Positions 1 to 6,199 of a DNA stretch of 7,306 nucleotides are shown here, piece by piece. Made by a program: the position numbers and the translations under genes. The DNA lies in contig CAMOWO010000035.1 in assembly GCA_946628525.1 (NCBI GenBank), positions 1-7,306 of the forward strand, in the 5' to 3' direction. Positions within the stretch are counted from its first letter, which is position 1. The number at the start of each line of letters is the position of its first letter. The stretch is from an uncultured Bacillota bacterium (GTDB lineage Bacteria > Bacillota_A > Clostridia > Peptostreptococcales > Anaerovoracaceae). Under the pieces are notes generated by a model, which worked only from the letters and a program-made list of their open reading frames with translations, made no database searches and was not told the origin of the DNA.

Positions 1-336
1 GATCTTGCCGGCTTCCTTCCGCTTCCTTTCGAGCCGGATGCGGTCCGTGCTCCCGTTGTAGATCCGGATCCTGTACTTGTCCCGGGGATCGACGCCGTCG
101 ATCTTCTCGTAGTAGCACGTGTCGTACCAGTCGTCAAAATAGAGGCTTCGGATCTGATACTTCCCCGAAGGACCCACATGCGGATCCAAGGTGAGCACGT
201 CCCCGAGACGCTGCTCGAGGAGCCGCTGCTGCGCGATATCGATCTCGTATTTGTATTCGTGTCTGAACTTTATCCCGGGATCATCCCTGCTGGGCAGATC
301 CCGCAGCTGTCTTATCACATCGCTGATCATTGTCAT
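1..336 (-). CDS. VTC-domain polyphosphate polymerase-like protein, 5' part only (runs off left edge)
   Basis: The reading frame starts at an ATG at 336 and stays open to position 1, giving 112 residues of a longer protein. The visible part matches the start of the VTC domain (Pfam VTC, the catalytic fold of yeast Vtc4). It has RHEYKYEI at residues 25-32, then YQIRSLYFDD at 60-69, YYEK at 75-78, a basic KYRIRIYN strand at 87-94 and RLERKRK at 101-107. In this family, alternating basic residues on tunnel strands and the Glu of the E-x-K strand bind triphosphate and polyphosphate. The family makes polyphosphate from nucleoside triphosphate, and bacterial members are usually annotated from the domain alone. 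There is no signal peptide or membrane segment in the visible part, so a cytosolic domain is likely. The ATG at 336 is chosen because an AGG lies 7 nt upstream; a second ATG at 330 has poorer spacing. The gene has its own promoter, separate from the mfd unit. In Clostridia such genes often lie next to DUF4956 and CotH-type genes, which would be outside this window. The family call is firm, the enzymatic activity less so. Confidence 0.85.
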   Translation of the reverse strand, partial: MTMISDVIRQLRDLPSRDDPGIKFRHEYKYEIDIAQQRLLEQRLGDVLTLDPHVGPSGKYQIRSLYFDDWYDTCYYEKIDGVDPRDKYRIRIYNGSTDRIRLERKRKEAGKI

Positions 337-338
337 CT

Positions 339-383
339 TCACGCCTGAAAACAAAAGGGATATGACTGCTTCTTCTCGGTCAT
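339..383 (-). CDS. possible 14-residue leader peptide ORF upstream of the VTC gene
   Basis: An ATG at 383 opens a frame reading MTEKKQSYPFCFQA and ends with TGA at 341-339, two bases before the ATG chosen for the VTC gene. It lies inside the predicted transcript leader. The close stop/start spacing would allow translational coupling. The ribosome-binding site in front of it is weak (a GAAG-like stretch only), and ORFs this short occur often by chance. I do not recognise the peptide. It is listed as a possibility, not as an established gene. Confidence 0.15.
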   Translation of the reverse strand: MTEKKQSYPFCFQA

Positions 384-446
384 CTTCTACTATAGTTCTA
401 CACTCATATCCATCCTATTCAAATCAGTTCTAACTTCTCATTTCGG

Positions 447-464
447 TCATAGCATATTATATGA
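447..464. promoter_or_regulatory. imperfect 18-bp palindrome over the -10 box, possible operator
   Basis: The 18 bases at 447-464 read TCATA-GCATATTA-TATGA. They match their own reverse complement at 14 of 18 positions, with both outer pentamers perfect. The dyad covers the TATAAT box of the predicted VTC promoter, where a repressor could block polymerase. AT-rich promoter DNA often gives such symmetry by chance, so this is a weak candidate. Confidence 0.2.
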
Positions 465-484
465 TGTATCTCGCTTACAGGCAA
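456..484 (-). promoter_or_regulatory. sigma-A-type promoter for the VTC-domain gene
   Basis: Read on the minus strand, TTGCCT (484-479, four of six matches to the -35 consensus) is followed after exactly 17 bp by a perfect TATAAT (461-456). Transcription would start near 449-450 and give a leader of about 113 nt before the ATG at 336. The -35 box begins only 5 bp past the mfd stop codon, so the downstream gene looks independently transcribed. This was read by eye; the start site is inferred. Confidence 0.65.
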
Positions 485-489
485 GTCCG

Positions 490-3400
490 TCAGGAGAGCT
501 TGCTCTGCTCTCCTCCGTTGGCCGTCTCAAGAAACGCTATGATCGCATCCAGCGGGTCTTCCCTGTTGATGGTGAGCCGGATGTACGGATCTTCTCCTGC
601 ACTCAACAGCAGTTTCTGCCCGTAGTTAGCCACCAGGGAGGCCACCATGCCCTGTGAGAGTTTGATCTGCTCCCAGAGATGGAAGATCACCTTATATCCC
701 TGCTGTTCGATCTCCCGGACACCCATCTTCGCCGCCATGGCTCTGATTCTGGAGATCTTCACGAGATTCAGGGTCTCCCTCGGGATATCGCCGAACCGGT
801 CGGTGAGCTCGTCGATGATATCGCTCACATCGCCGGCATCTTCCACCATGGCGATCTTCTTGTACATCTGAAGACGCAGCACCTCATCGGCAATGTAGGT
901 CTTCGGGACGATGGCCGGCACCGGAATGCTGAATACCGTTTCCTCCGCCTCCGGGAGCACCTCTTCTCCCCTGGCTCTGGCGGACGCCTCCTCCAGCATC
1001 TTGCAGTACAGCTCGTATCCCACGCTAAGCATGTGCCCGGACTGGGCAGTCCCCAAAATATTGCCGGCACCTCTCAGTTCCAGGTCTTTCATGGCGATCC
1101 GAAAGCCGGACCCGAACTCCGTGAATTCCCGGATGGCACGCAGTCTTTTCTCCGCGATCTCGCTGAGGTTCTTGTCCCGCTTGTACATCAGGTAGGCGTA
1201 GGCGATCCGCCCCGTCCTGCCCACGCGGCCTCTGAGCTGGTACAGCTGGGCCAGGCCGAACCGGTCGGCGTCCAGAATGATCATGGTATTCACGTTCGGG
1301 ATATCGATCCCCGACTCGATGATGGTGGTGGAAACCAGCACGTTGAACTCCCCTGCGGCGAAATCCATGATGAGGGACTCCAGTTCTCTCTCCTTCATCT
1401 GGCCGTGGCCCACTTCCACCGAGGCCTCCGGCACCAGCTCGCGGATGTGCCGCGCCACGGAAGCGATGCTCTCCACCCTGTTGTACAGGATGTAGACCTG
1501 TCCGCCTCTCGCCATCTCTTTTTCGATGGCTTCCCGGATCACGTGATCCTCCTGCTCCATGACATAGGTCCTGACAGGGAGCCTGTCCACCGGCGGTTCT
1601 TCCAACGTGCTCATGTCCTTCATCCCCGAAAGGGACATATGCAGTGTTCGGGGGATCGGCGTCGCAGAAAGGGTCAAAACGTCCACGTTTTCCCTGATCT
1701 GCTTGATGCGCTCTTTATGACGAACGCCGAAGCGCTGCTCCTCGTCCACCACGAGAAGGCCCAGATCCTTGAATGCCACATCCTTTGACAGCAGCCTGTG
1801 GGTGCCGATGATCAAGTCGATGCGCCCTGCTTTGATGTCCGTGATGATCTTCTTCTGCTGGGCCGGTGTCCGGAATCTCGAGAGCATCTCCACCCGGAAC
1901 GGGAACTTCTCGAATCGGTCCTTTAATGTATAGTAATGCTGGTTGGCCAGAAGCGTCGTCGGCACCAGGACAGCCGCCTGCTTGCCGTCTGCCACGCACT
2001 TGAACATGGCTCTTGCCGCCACCTCCGTCTTGCCGAAGCCCACGTCTCCCAGCAGGAGCCGGTCCATCGGCACAGGCTTTTCCATATCTTTTTTGATCTC
2101 TTCTGCGCTTCTTAGCTGGTCGTCCGTCTCCTGGAACGGGAAGGTATCTTCGAACTCCCGCTGCCACACCGTGTCTTCGGAGAAAGCGTGACCCTTTGCG
2201 TGCATTCTGGCGGCGCTCAACCGGATGAGATCCTCTGCCATCTCATCGACGGCCGCCCTGGCCTTTGCTTTCGTCTTCTTCCATTCGGAGCCCGTCAGCT
2301 TGTTGAGTTTCGGCGTGACGCCGTCGCCTCCGATGTACTTCTGCAGCGAGCCCAGCTGGTCCACCGGGATGTAGAGGGAGTCTTCCCCTGCGTATTTCAC
2401 CTTGAGGTAGTCGCGCTGCACACCCTGGACCATCAGGGATTCTATGCCCAGGAACTTCCCGATCCCGTGGGTCTCATGCACCACGTAATCGCCTTCCTGG
2501 ACATCACTGAAACTCTTGATCTGCTGGCCGCGGGATTTTTTCCTGCGGCGGCTCTTCCTGTAGCTCTGGCCGAAGATATCTCCTTCCCAGATGTAGGCCA
2601 CCTTCTTGTCCGGAAAGTCGAAGCCCCCCGTTATGGTCCCCTTCAAGATCTTGATGCCTTTGAGGTCCTCCATCGTCAGGAATTCCCGGATGTTCCGGAT
2701 CCTCTCATCGCTGCTGCAGACGATGGTGACCTGATAGCCCTGCTTGTTGTAGTTCTCCAGTTCCTGTTTCAGCACGTCCATCCTGCCGCTAAAAGCCGGA
2801 ACAGGTCTCGAGTTCACCTCTATGAGCCTGTCCAGAAACGGTGCGTTCCGGATGGTGGACACGAACGGAGTGAAGATGTATCCCTTCATGGCGTACAGCC
2901 GGAAGTAGTCGTCGGTGCCGGACACCTTGGCGAAGTCCTCCCCGATGCCTCTTCCCGACTCCAGGATGGACGTCATGTCCGCTGCCAGTTCCTTCTCGTG
3001 CACTTCCAGCGCCTCCAGGATCCGGGCCGGATCGTCGATAAAAATTTCCGGCTCCTGCATATAATCCCAGATGTAATCCGTCTCCTCACAGAAATAGCCC
3101 AGCAGCCTCTCCAGATACTGCAGGTTCACCATGTTCTGGGCATACTCCATGAGCTGGTCTTTGCGCTTCTTCAGTTCGTATACCGTCTCGCTGTTTCCCT
3201 CTTTTTTGAGGATTTTGCTGATCCGCTTGTCGTAGGCCTTCGCGATCCGCTCGCTTCCCTGAGCGAAGATTGCCTCGTCTCTTATGAGCTGCACGCACTG
3301 GCCGATCCTCACCTCTGTGAGGACCTCGTCGGACCTTTGGGTCTCCAGATCAAACGTCCTTATGGAGTCGATCTCTGTGTCAAAGAGTTCGATCCTGCAG

Positions 3401-3906
3401 GGAGCATCGGCGCCCGGTGTGAAGATATCCAGGATGCCGCCTCGGATGCTGTACTCCCCTCTCGTCTCGATCATGGATACTCTCTCGTATCCCATCCTGT
3501 AAAGTCGTGCCGCCACATCTGCCAGATCCACGTCCTCTCCCAAAGAGAGTGTCATGGAGTCGCTTCCGAACTGCTCCGCAGGCGGCAGCTTACGGATGGC
3601 CGAAAGCACCGGCGCGATCACGATGCAGTCTTCGCCTGCCGTCACGGCATCCAAGATCTTCAGACGCTCCAGAAGGTCGTCCTTGTTTCTGGCTTCGTAC
3701 TGCAGGAAGCTGTCGTCTTCTGCCGGGAGCACGTAGATGTTGCGGCTATCAAAAAAAGAAAGATCCACAGCAAGCCGCCGCGCCCTTACTGTTGAAGGCA
3801 CGACCACGAGGCTCTGGCTCTTCCCGTCACCTAATATGTGTGATATGATCGGCGCGATCCGTCCCTCGGATACGCCGGCTATATTAATCATTCCTTTCCT
3901 GCTCAT
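490..3906 (-). CDS. mfd: transcription-repair coupling factor Mfd
   Basis: This is a 1138-residue protein, close to the usual 1150-1180 for Mfd. Mfd is an ATP-driven DNA translocase that removes RNA polymerase stalled at DNA damage and recruits UvrA for nucleotide excision repair. The N-terminal UvrB-like region is present, with GEYSIRGG at 150-157 followed by the RIELFDTEIDSIR strand. The RNA-polymerase-interacting (CarD-like) domain starts near 470, with HETHGIGKF from 477. The translocase has Walker A GDVGFGKT at 620-627, the DEEQ box at 721-724, the SATPIPRT motif, the STTIIESGIDIP motif and QLRGRVGR at 890-897. The C-terminal TRCF domain lies at about 1004-1100. The chosen ATG (3906) overlaps the end of pth by 23 bp and has AAAGGAG (3917-3911) four bases upstream. 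An alternative ATG at 3891 would begin at MINIAG and overlap by 8 bp. It is the last gene of the run that begins at or before murC. No frameshift or missing motif is seen. Confidence 0.98.
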   Translation of the reverse strand: MSRKGMINIAGVSEGRIAPIISHILGDGKSQSLVVVPSTVRARRLAVDLSFFDSRNIYVLPAEDDSFLQYEARNKDDLLERLKILDAVTAGEDCIVIAPVLSAIRKLPPAEQFGSDSMTLSLGEDVDLADVAARLYRMGYERVSMIETRGEYSIRGGILDIFTPGADAPCRIELFDTEIDSIRTFDLETQRSDEVLTEVRIGQCVQLIRDEAIFAQGSERIAKAYDKRISKILKKEGNSETVYELKKRKDQLMEYAQNMVNLQYLERLLGYFCEETDYIWDYMQEPEIFIDDPARILEALEVHEKELAADMTSILESGRGIGEDFAKVSGTDDYFRLYAMKGYIFTPFVSTIRNAPFLDRLIEVNSRPVPAFSGRMDVLKQELENYNKQGYQVTIVCSSDERIRNIREFLTMEDLKGIKILKGTITGGFDFPDKKVAYIWEGDIFGQSYRKSRRRKKSRGQQIKSFSDVQEGDYVVHETHGIGKFLGIESLMVQGVQRDYLKVKYAGEDSLYIPVDQLGSLQKYIGGDGVTPKLNKLTGSEWKKTKAKARAAVDEMAEDLIRLSAARMHAKGHAFSEDTVWQREFEDTFPFQETDDQLRSAEEIKKDMEKPVPMDRLLLGDVGFGKTEVAARAMFKCVADGKQAAVLVPTTLLANQHYYTLKDRFEKFPFRVEMLSRFRTPAQQKKIITDIKAGRIDLIIGTHRLLSKDVAFKDLGLLVVDEEQRFGVRHKERIKQIRENVDVLTLSATPIPRTLHMSLSGMKDMSTLEEPPVDRLPVRTYVMEQEDHVIREAIEKEMARGGQVYILYNRVESIASVARHIRELVPEASVEVGHGQMKERELESLIMDFAAGEFNVLVSTTIIESGIDIPNVNTMIILDADRFGLAQLYQLRGRVGRTGRIAYAYLMYKRDKNLSEIAEKRLRAIREFTEFGSGFRIAMKDLELRGAGNILGTAQSGHMLSVGYELYCKMLEEASARARGEEVLPEAEETVFSIPVPAIVPKTYIADEVLRLQMYKKIAMVEDAGDVSDIIDELTDRFGDIPRETLNLVKISRIRAMAAKMGVREIEQQGYKVIFHLWEQIKLSQGMVASLVANYGQKLLLSAGEDPYIRLTINREDPLDAIIAFLETANGGEQSKLS
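492..514 (-). other. hairpin-forming inverted repeat at the 3' end of mfd
   Basis: An 8-bp perfect inverted repeat (AGGAGAGC and GCTCTCCT, 7-nt loop) spans the last codons of mfd and touches its TGA stop. In the minus-strand transcript it would form a stable GC-rich stem at the end of the operon. No run of U follows the stem (the next bases are GACGGACTTGCC), so it is not a standard intrinsic terminator. It could be a weak terminator, a barrier to 3' exonucleases, or a coincidence of coding sequence. I saw no better terminator between 337 and 489. Confidence 0.3.
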
Positions 3907-4489
3907 CAGGCTCCTTTGTCTTTTTCTCTTTCTTCTTGTTGAATCTGTTCATGGCCATGTCTATCCCATCGCTCAAGAACACCTCTGCAGCCTGCGCAGC
4001 ATTCGATATCGCTTCCTGCGTGAGCTTCTCTTCCTCGCTGCTCATCTTGCCGATGACGAAGCCGACCCAATCTTTGCCTTCTGCTCCGCCGATGCCGACT
4101 CTGATCCGCGGGAAGTCTCCGCTTCCAAGCTGCTCTACGACTGATTTCATCCCGTTGTGGCTGCCTGCGCTGCCCTTCTTTCTGATGCGGATCGTCCCCA
4201 GATCTGTATCGAAGTCATCGTAGATCACCAGGAGGTCCTCCAGGGCCACATCATAGTAATCTGCGATCTGGGATATGGATCTGCCGCTCAGGTTCATGAA
4301 GGTCTGCGGCTTCACCAGCAGGACTTTCTTCCCGGCGATCATGCCGTCTCCCGTGAGCGCTTCGTGGCGAAGCCGGCTCACTTTGATGCCGTTTCGCTCC
4401 GCCAGCTCATCTATGACCCGAAATCCCATATTATGACGGGTGTTTTCGTATTTGCGGCCCGGATTGCCGAGACCTGCTATAACAAACAT
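3884..4489 (-). CDS. pth: peptidyl-tRNA hydrolase (Pth)
   Basis: This 201-residue protein cleaves the ester bond of peptidyl-tRNAs that drop off ribosomes, which recycles tRNA in the cytosol. The bacterial Pth signatures are intact: GLGNPG at 6-11 (Asn9), the catalytic His19 in TRHNMG, KPQTFMNLSG at 60-69 (Met65, Asn66), YDDFD at 90-94 (Asp91) and GSAGSHNG at 106-113 (Asn112). These correspond to E. coli Asn10, His20, Met67, Asn68, Asp93 and Asn114. The length is near the family's usual 185-200. The last 20 or so residues are a charged Lys/Glu-rich tail, part of which is encoded in the overlap with mfd. The ATG at 4489 lies 21 bp after the prs stop and has AGGAG (4505-4501) 11 nt upstream, a slightly long spacing. 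The place between prs and mfd is typical of Bacillota. Confidence 0.97.
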   Translation of the reverse strand: MFVIAGLGNPGRKYENTRHNMGFRVIDELAERNGIKVSRLRHEALTGDGMIAGKKVLLVKPQTFMNLSGRSISQIADYYDVALEDLLVIYDDFDTDLGTIRIRKKGSAGSHNGMKSVVEQLGSGDFPRIRVGIGGAEGKDWVGFVIGKMSSEEEKLTQEAISNAAQAAEVFLSDGIDMAMNRFNKKKEKKTKEPDEQERND

Positions 4490-4510
4490 TCTATAGTTCT
4501 CTCCTGCGTT

Positions 4511-5467
4511 CTAGTTCATGGTGAAGAGTTTGCTCATGCTCTCGTTGGTATGGATCCTGTTCATGGCCTCTGCGAAGAGCGGTCCCACCGAAAGGATCTT
4601 GATCTTGTCGATCATCTTCTCTTCCGGGATCGGCATAGTGTTCAGGAGCACCAGTTCCTCGATGGCCGATTCTCTGATGCGCTCGATGGCCGGTCCCGAA
4701 AGCACGGCGTGGGTCGCTGCTGCCCTGACAGACAGTGCTCCCATATCCTTGATGGCGTTAGCCGCATTCGTAATGGTACCTGCCGTATCGATCATATCGT
4801 CGATGATGATGCAGTTCTTACCCTCGACTTCACCGATGATGTTCATGATCTCGCTCTTGTTCGGCTCCGGCCGTCTCTTGTCCACGATGGCGATCGGACA
4901 GTTGAGAGGCTCGGCGAGTTTTCTCGCTCTCGGCACGCTGCCGTGATCCGGAGAAACGATGACCATGTTCTCTATGTTCTGTTCTGCGAAATAGTCTTTG
5001 ATGATCGGCATCCCCAGAAGATGGTCCACCGGGATATCGAAGTATCCCTGGATCTGGGATGCGTGAAGATCCATGGTCAGGACACGGTCCGCCCCGGCCG
5101 CCTGGATCATGTTGGCCACCAGCTTCGCGGTGATCGGATCTCTCGCCTTGGCTTTTCTGTCCTGACGAGCGTATCCGTAGTACGGGATCACCGCTGTGAT
5201 CCTGCCGGCGGATGCCCGCTTCATGGCGTCTATCATAATGAGGAGTTCCATCATGTTATCGTTTACAGGATCGCAGGTGGACTGGACGATATAGACGTCC
5301 ACGCCTCTTACGCTTTCCCATATACTGACTGATACTTCTCCGTCGCTGAACTTGCTGACTGTAGATTTCCCTAGTGGCTTGCCCATCAGTGATGCGATTT
5401 CTTCTGCCAGTGCCGTGTGGGAATTACCTGTGAAAACCTTGTACTTCGAAAACACATTATTTTTCAT
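4511..5467 (-). CDS. prs: ribose-phosphate pyrophosphokinase (PRPP synthetase)
   Basis: This 318-residue class I PRPP synthetase makes 5-phosphoribosyl-1-pyrophosphate from ribose 5-phosphate and ATP. PRPP feeds purine, pyrimidine, histidine, tryptophan and NAD synthesis. The full set of motifs is present: FSDGE at 40-44, RQDRK at 101-105, DLHA at 133-136 (metal/ATP His135), [11 protein letters not shown] at 172-182, KRRP at 197-200 (catalytic Lys197 and Arg199) and the PRPP-binding loop DDMIDTAGT at 223-231. The length equals the usual 310-320. The ATG at 5467 has AGGAG (5479-5475) 7 nt upstream and follows the glmU-type gene after 27 bp. The glmU-prs neighbourhood is conserved in Bacillota. 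I see nothing unusual in it. Confidence 0.98.
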   Translation of the reverse strand: MKNNVFSKYKVFTGNSHTALAEEIASLMGKPLGKSTVSKFSDGEVSVSIWESVRGVDVYIVQSTCDPVNDNMMELLIMIDAMKRASAGRITAVIPYYGYARQDRKAKARDPITAKLVANMIQAAGADRVLTMDLHASQIQGYFDIPVDHLLGMPIIKDYFAEQNIENMVIVSPDHGSVPRARKLAEPLNCPIAIVDKRRPEPNKSEIMNIIGEVEGKNCIIIDDMIDTAGTITNAANAIKDMGALSVRAAATHAVLSGPAIERIRESAIEELVLLNTMPIPEEKMIDKIKILSVGPLFAEAMNRIHTNESMSKLFTMN

Positions 5468-5494
5468 CGTTTCACTCCTCTGCTCCTGAAAGCA

Positions 5495-6187
5495 CTATTT
5501 CTTCAGTATTCCTTTTTTCTCTACCCAGTCTTCCTTCGTGACGCCCCTGTCTCTGGCAACAAAAAGTGCGCCGGCCGGAACGTCCTCCGTCACCGTGCTC
5601 CCTGCTGCGATGTACGCCTGCTCGCCGACGTTCACAGGAGCCACTAAGTTGACGTTGCAACCTACGAATGCGCCATCTCCCACAACGCTGCGGGACTTGG
5701 TCTTACCGTTATAATTCACGAATACGACGCCGCATCCGAGATTGACTTTGCTTCCCACATCGGAATCGCCGATGTAGGTGAGGTGCGACGCCTTTGCGCC
5801 GTCTCCCATGGATGAATTCTTGATCTCGACGAAGTCGCCCACCTTGCAACCGTTGCCTACGGTGCTGTTCGGTCTCATGTACGCGAAAGGTCCTACTGTA
5901 TTATCGTCGCCTACGACGCTTTCGAAGATCATGGAACTCTCGATGTTGTTGCCGTTTCCGATCTTGGAGTCACGGATCTTGGAGTTCTGTCCAATGACGT
6001 TGTTCTCGCCGATCACGGTATCGCCTTCGATGACGACGCATGGATAGATCACGGTGCCTTTGCCGATGACGACGCCCTCATCGATGTATGCACTTCTGAT
6101 ATCGATGAAATCCACGCCGTTCTCAAGGTACTCGATGTTTCTTTTGATTCTTTCGTTTTCTGCTTTCTGGTACTCGTTGAATGTCAT
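5495..6187 (-). CDS. glmU: stand-alone GlmU-type glucosamine-1-phosphate N-acetyltransferase domain (uridylyltransferase half absent)
   Basis: The 230-residue product matches only the C-terminal half of GlmU. A helical linker (about 1-24, ending in LENGV) leads into hexapeptide repeats of a left-handed beta-helix, as in GEGD/IGKG/IGEN-type turns. This half acetylates glucosamine 1-phosphate with acetyl-CoA to give GlcNAc-1-phosphate, the precursor of UDP-GlcNAc for peptidoglycan. Expected active-site residues are all present: Arg105, Lys123, catalytic His135 in ASHLTYIGD, Tyr138, Asn158 in VNYNG, Ala195 and Arg212. They equal E. coli 333, 351, 363, 366, 386, 423 and 440 at a constant offset of 228. 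Cys177 replaces E. coli Ser405, which I recall as common in Bacillota. Residues 1-228 of GlmU, the uridylyltransferase, are missing. murC ends 12 bp upstream, so they are not encoded here. The ATG has a perfect AGGAGG. It could instead act on another amino sugar, but the residue match favours the GlmU reaction. Trimerisation is expected from the family. Confidence 0.92.
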   Translation of the reverse strand: MTFNEYQKAENERIKRNIEYLENGVDFIDIRSAYIDEGVVIGKGTVIYPCVVIEGDTVIGENNVIGQNSKIRDSKIGNGNNIESSMIFESVVGDDNTVGPFAYMRPNSTVGNGCKVGDFVEIKNSSMGDGAKASHLTYIGDSDVGSKVNLGCGVVFVNYNGKTKSRSVVGDGAFVGCNVNLVAPVNVGEQAYIAAGSTVTEDVPAGALFVARDRGVTKEDWVEKKGILKK

Positions 6188-6192
6188 ATGCG

Positions 6193-6198
6193 CCTCCT
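6193..6198 (-). promoter_or_regulatory. ribosome-binding site that fixes the start of the short glmU-type gene
   Basis: AGGAGG lies 5 nt before the ATG at 6187 and one base after the murC stop codon TAA (6202-6200). This consensus site shows that translation is meant to begin here, at the linker of the GlmU acetyltransferase domain. It argues that the short gene is functional and not a decayed remnant. Confidence 0.85.
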
Positions 6199-6199
6199 G

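Noticed and set aside
191..433. 80-codon plus-strand open frame over the VTC gene start and the intergenic region
   Set aside because: It is low-complexity, Ser/Arg-rich, has no recognisable motif and runs against a clear VTC-domain coding frame and promoter on the minus strand.
2188..3795. 535-codon plus-strand open frame opposite mfd, and a similar 369-codon frame at 679-1788
   Set aside because: Both are in exact codon register with mfd on the opposite strand. Their openness only reflects the scarcity of TTA, CTA and TCA codons in mfd. The translations are rich in His, Arg, Leu and Asp with no recognisable domain, while the minus strand encodes a complete Mfd.
4157..5332. 391-codon plus-strand open frame across pth and prs
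   Set aside because: pth and prs happen to share the same register, so one antisense shadow frame passes through both. It has no domain, and both minus-strand genes are complete with all catalytic motifs.
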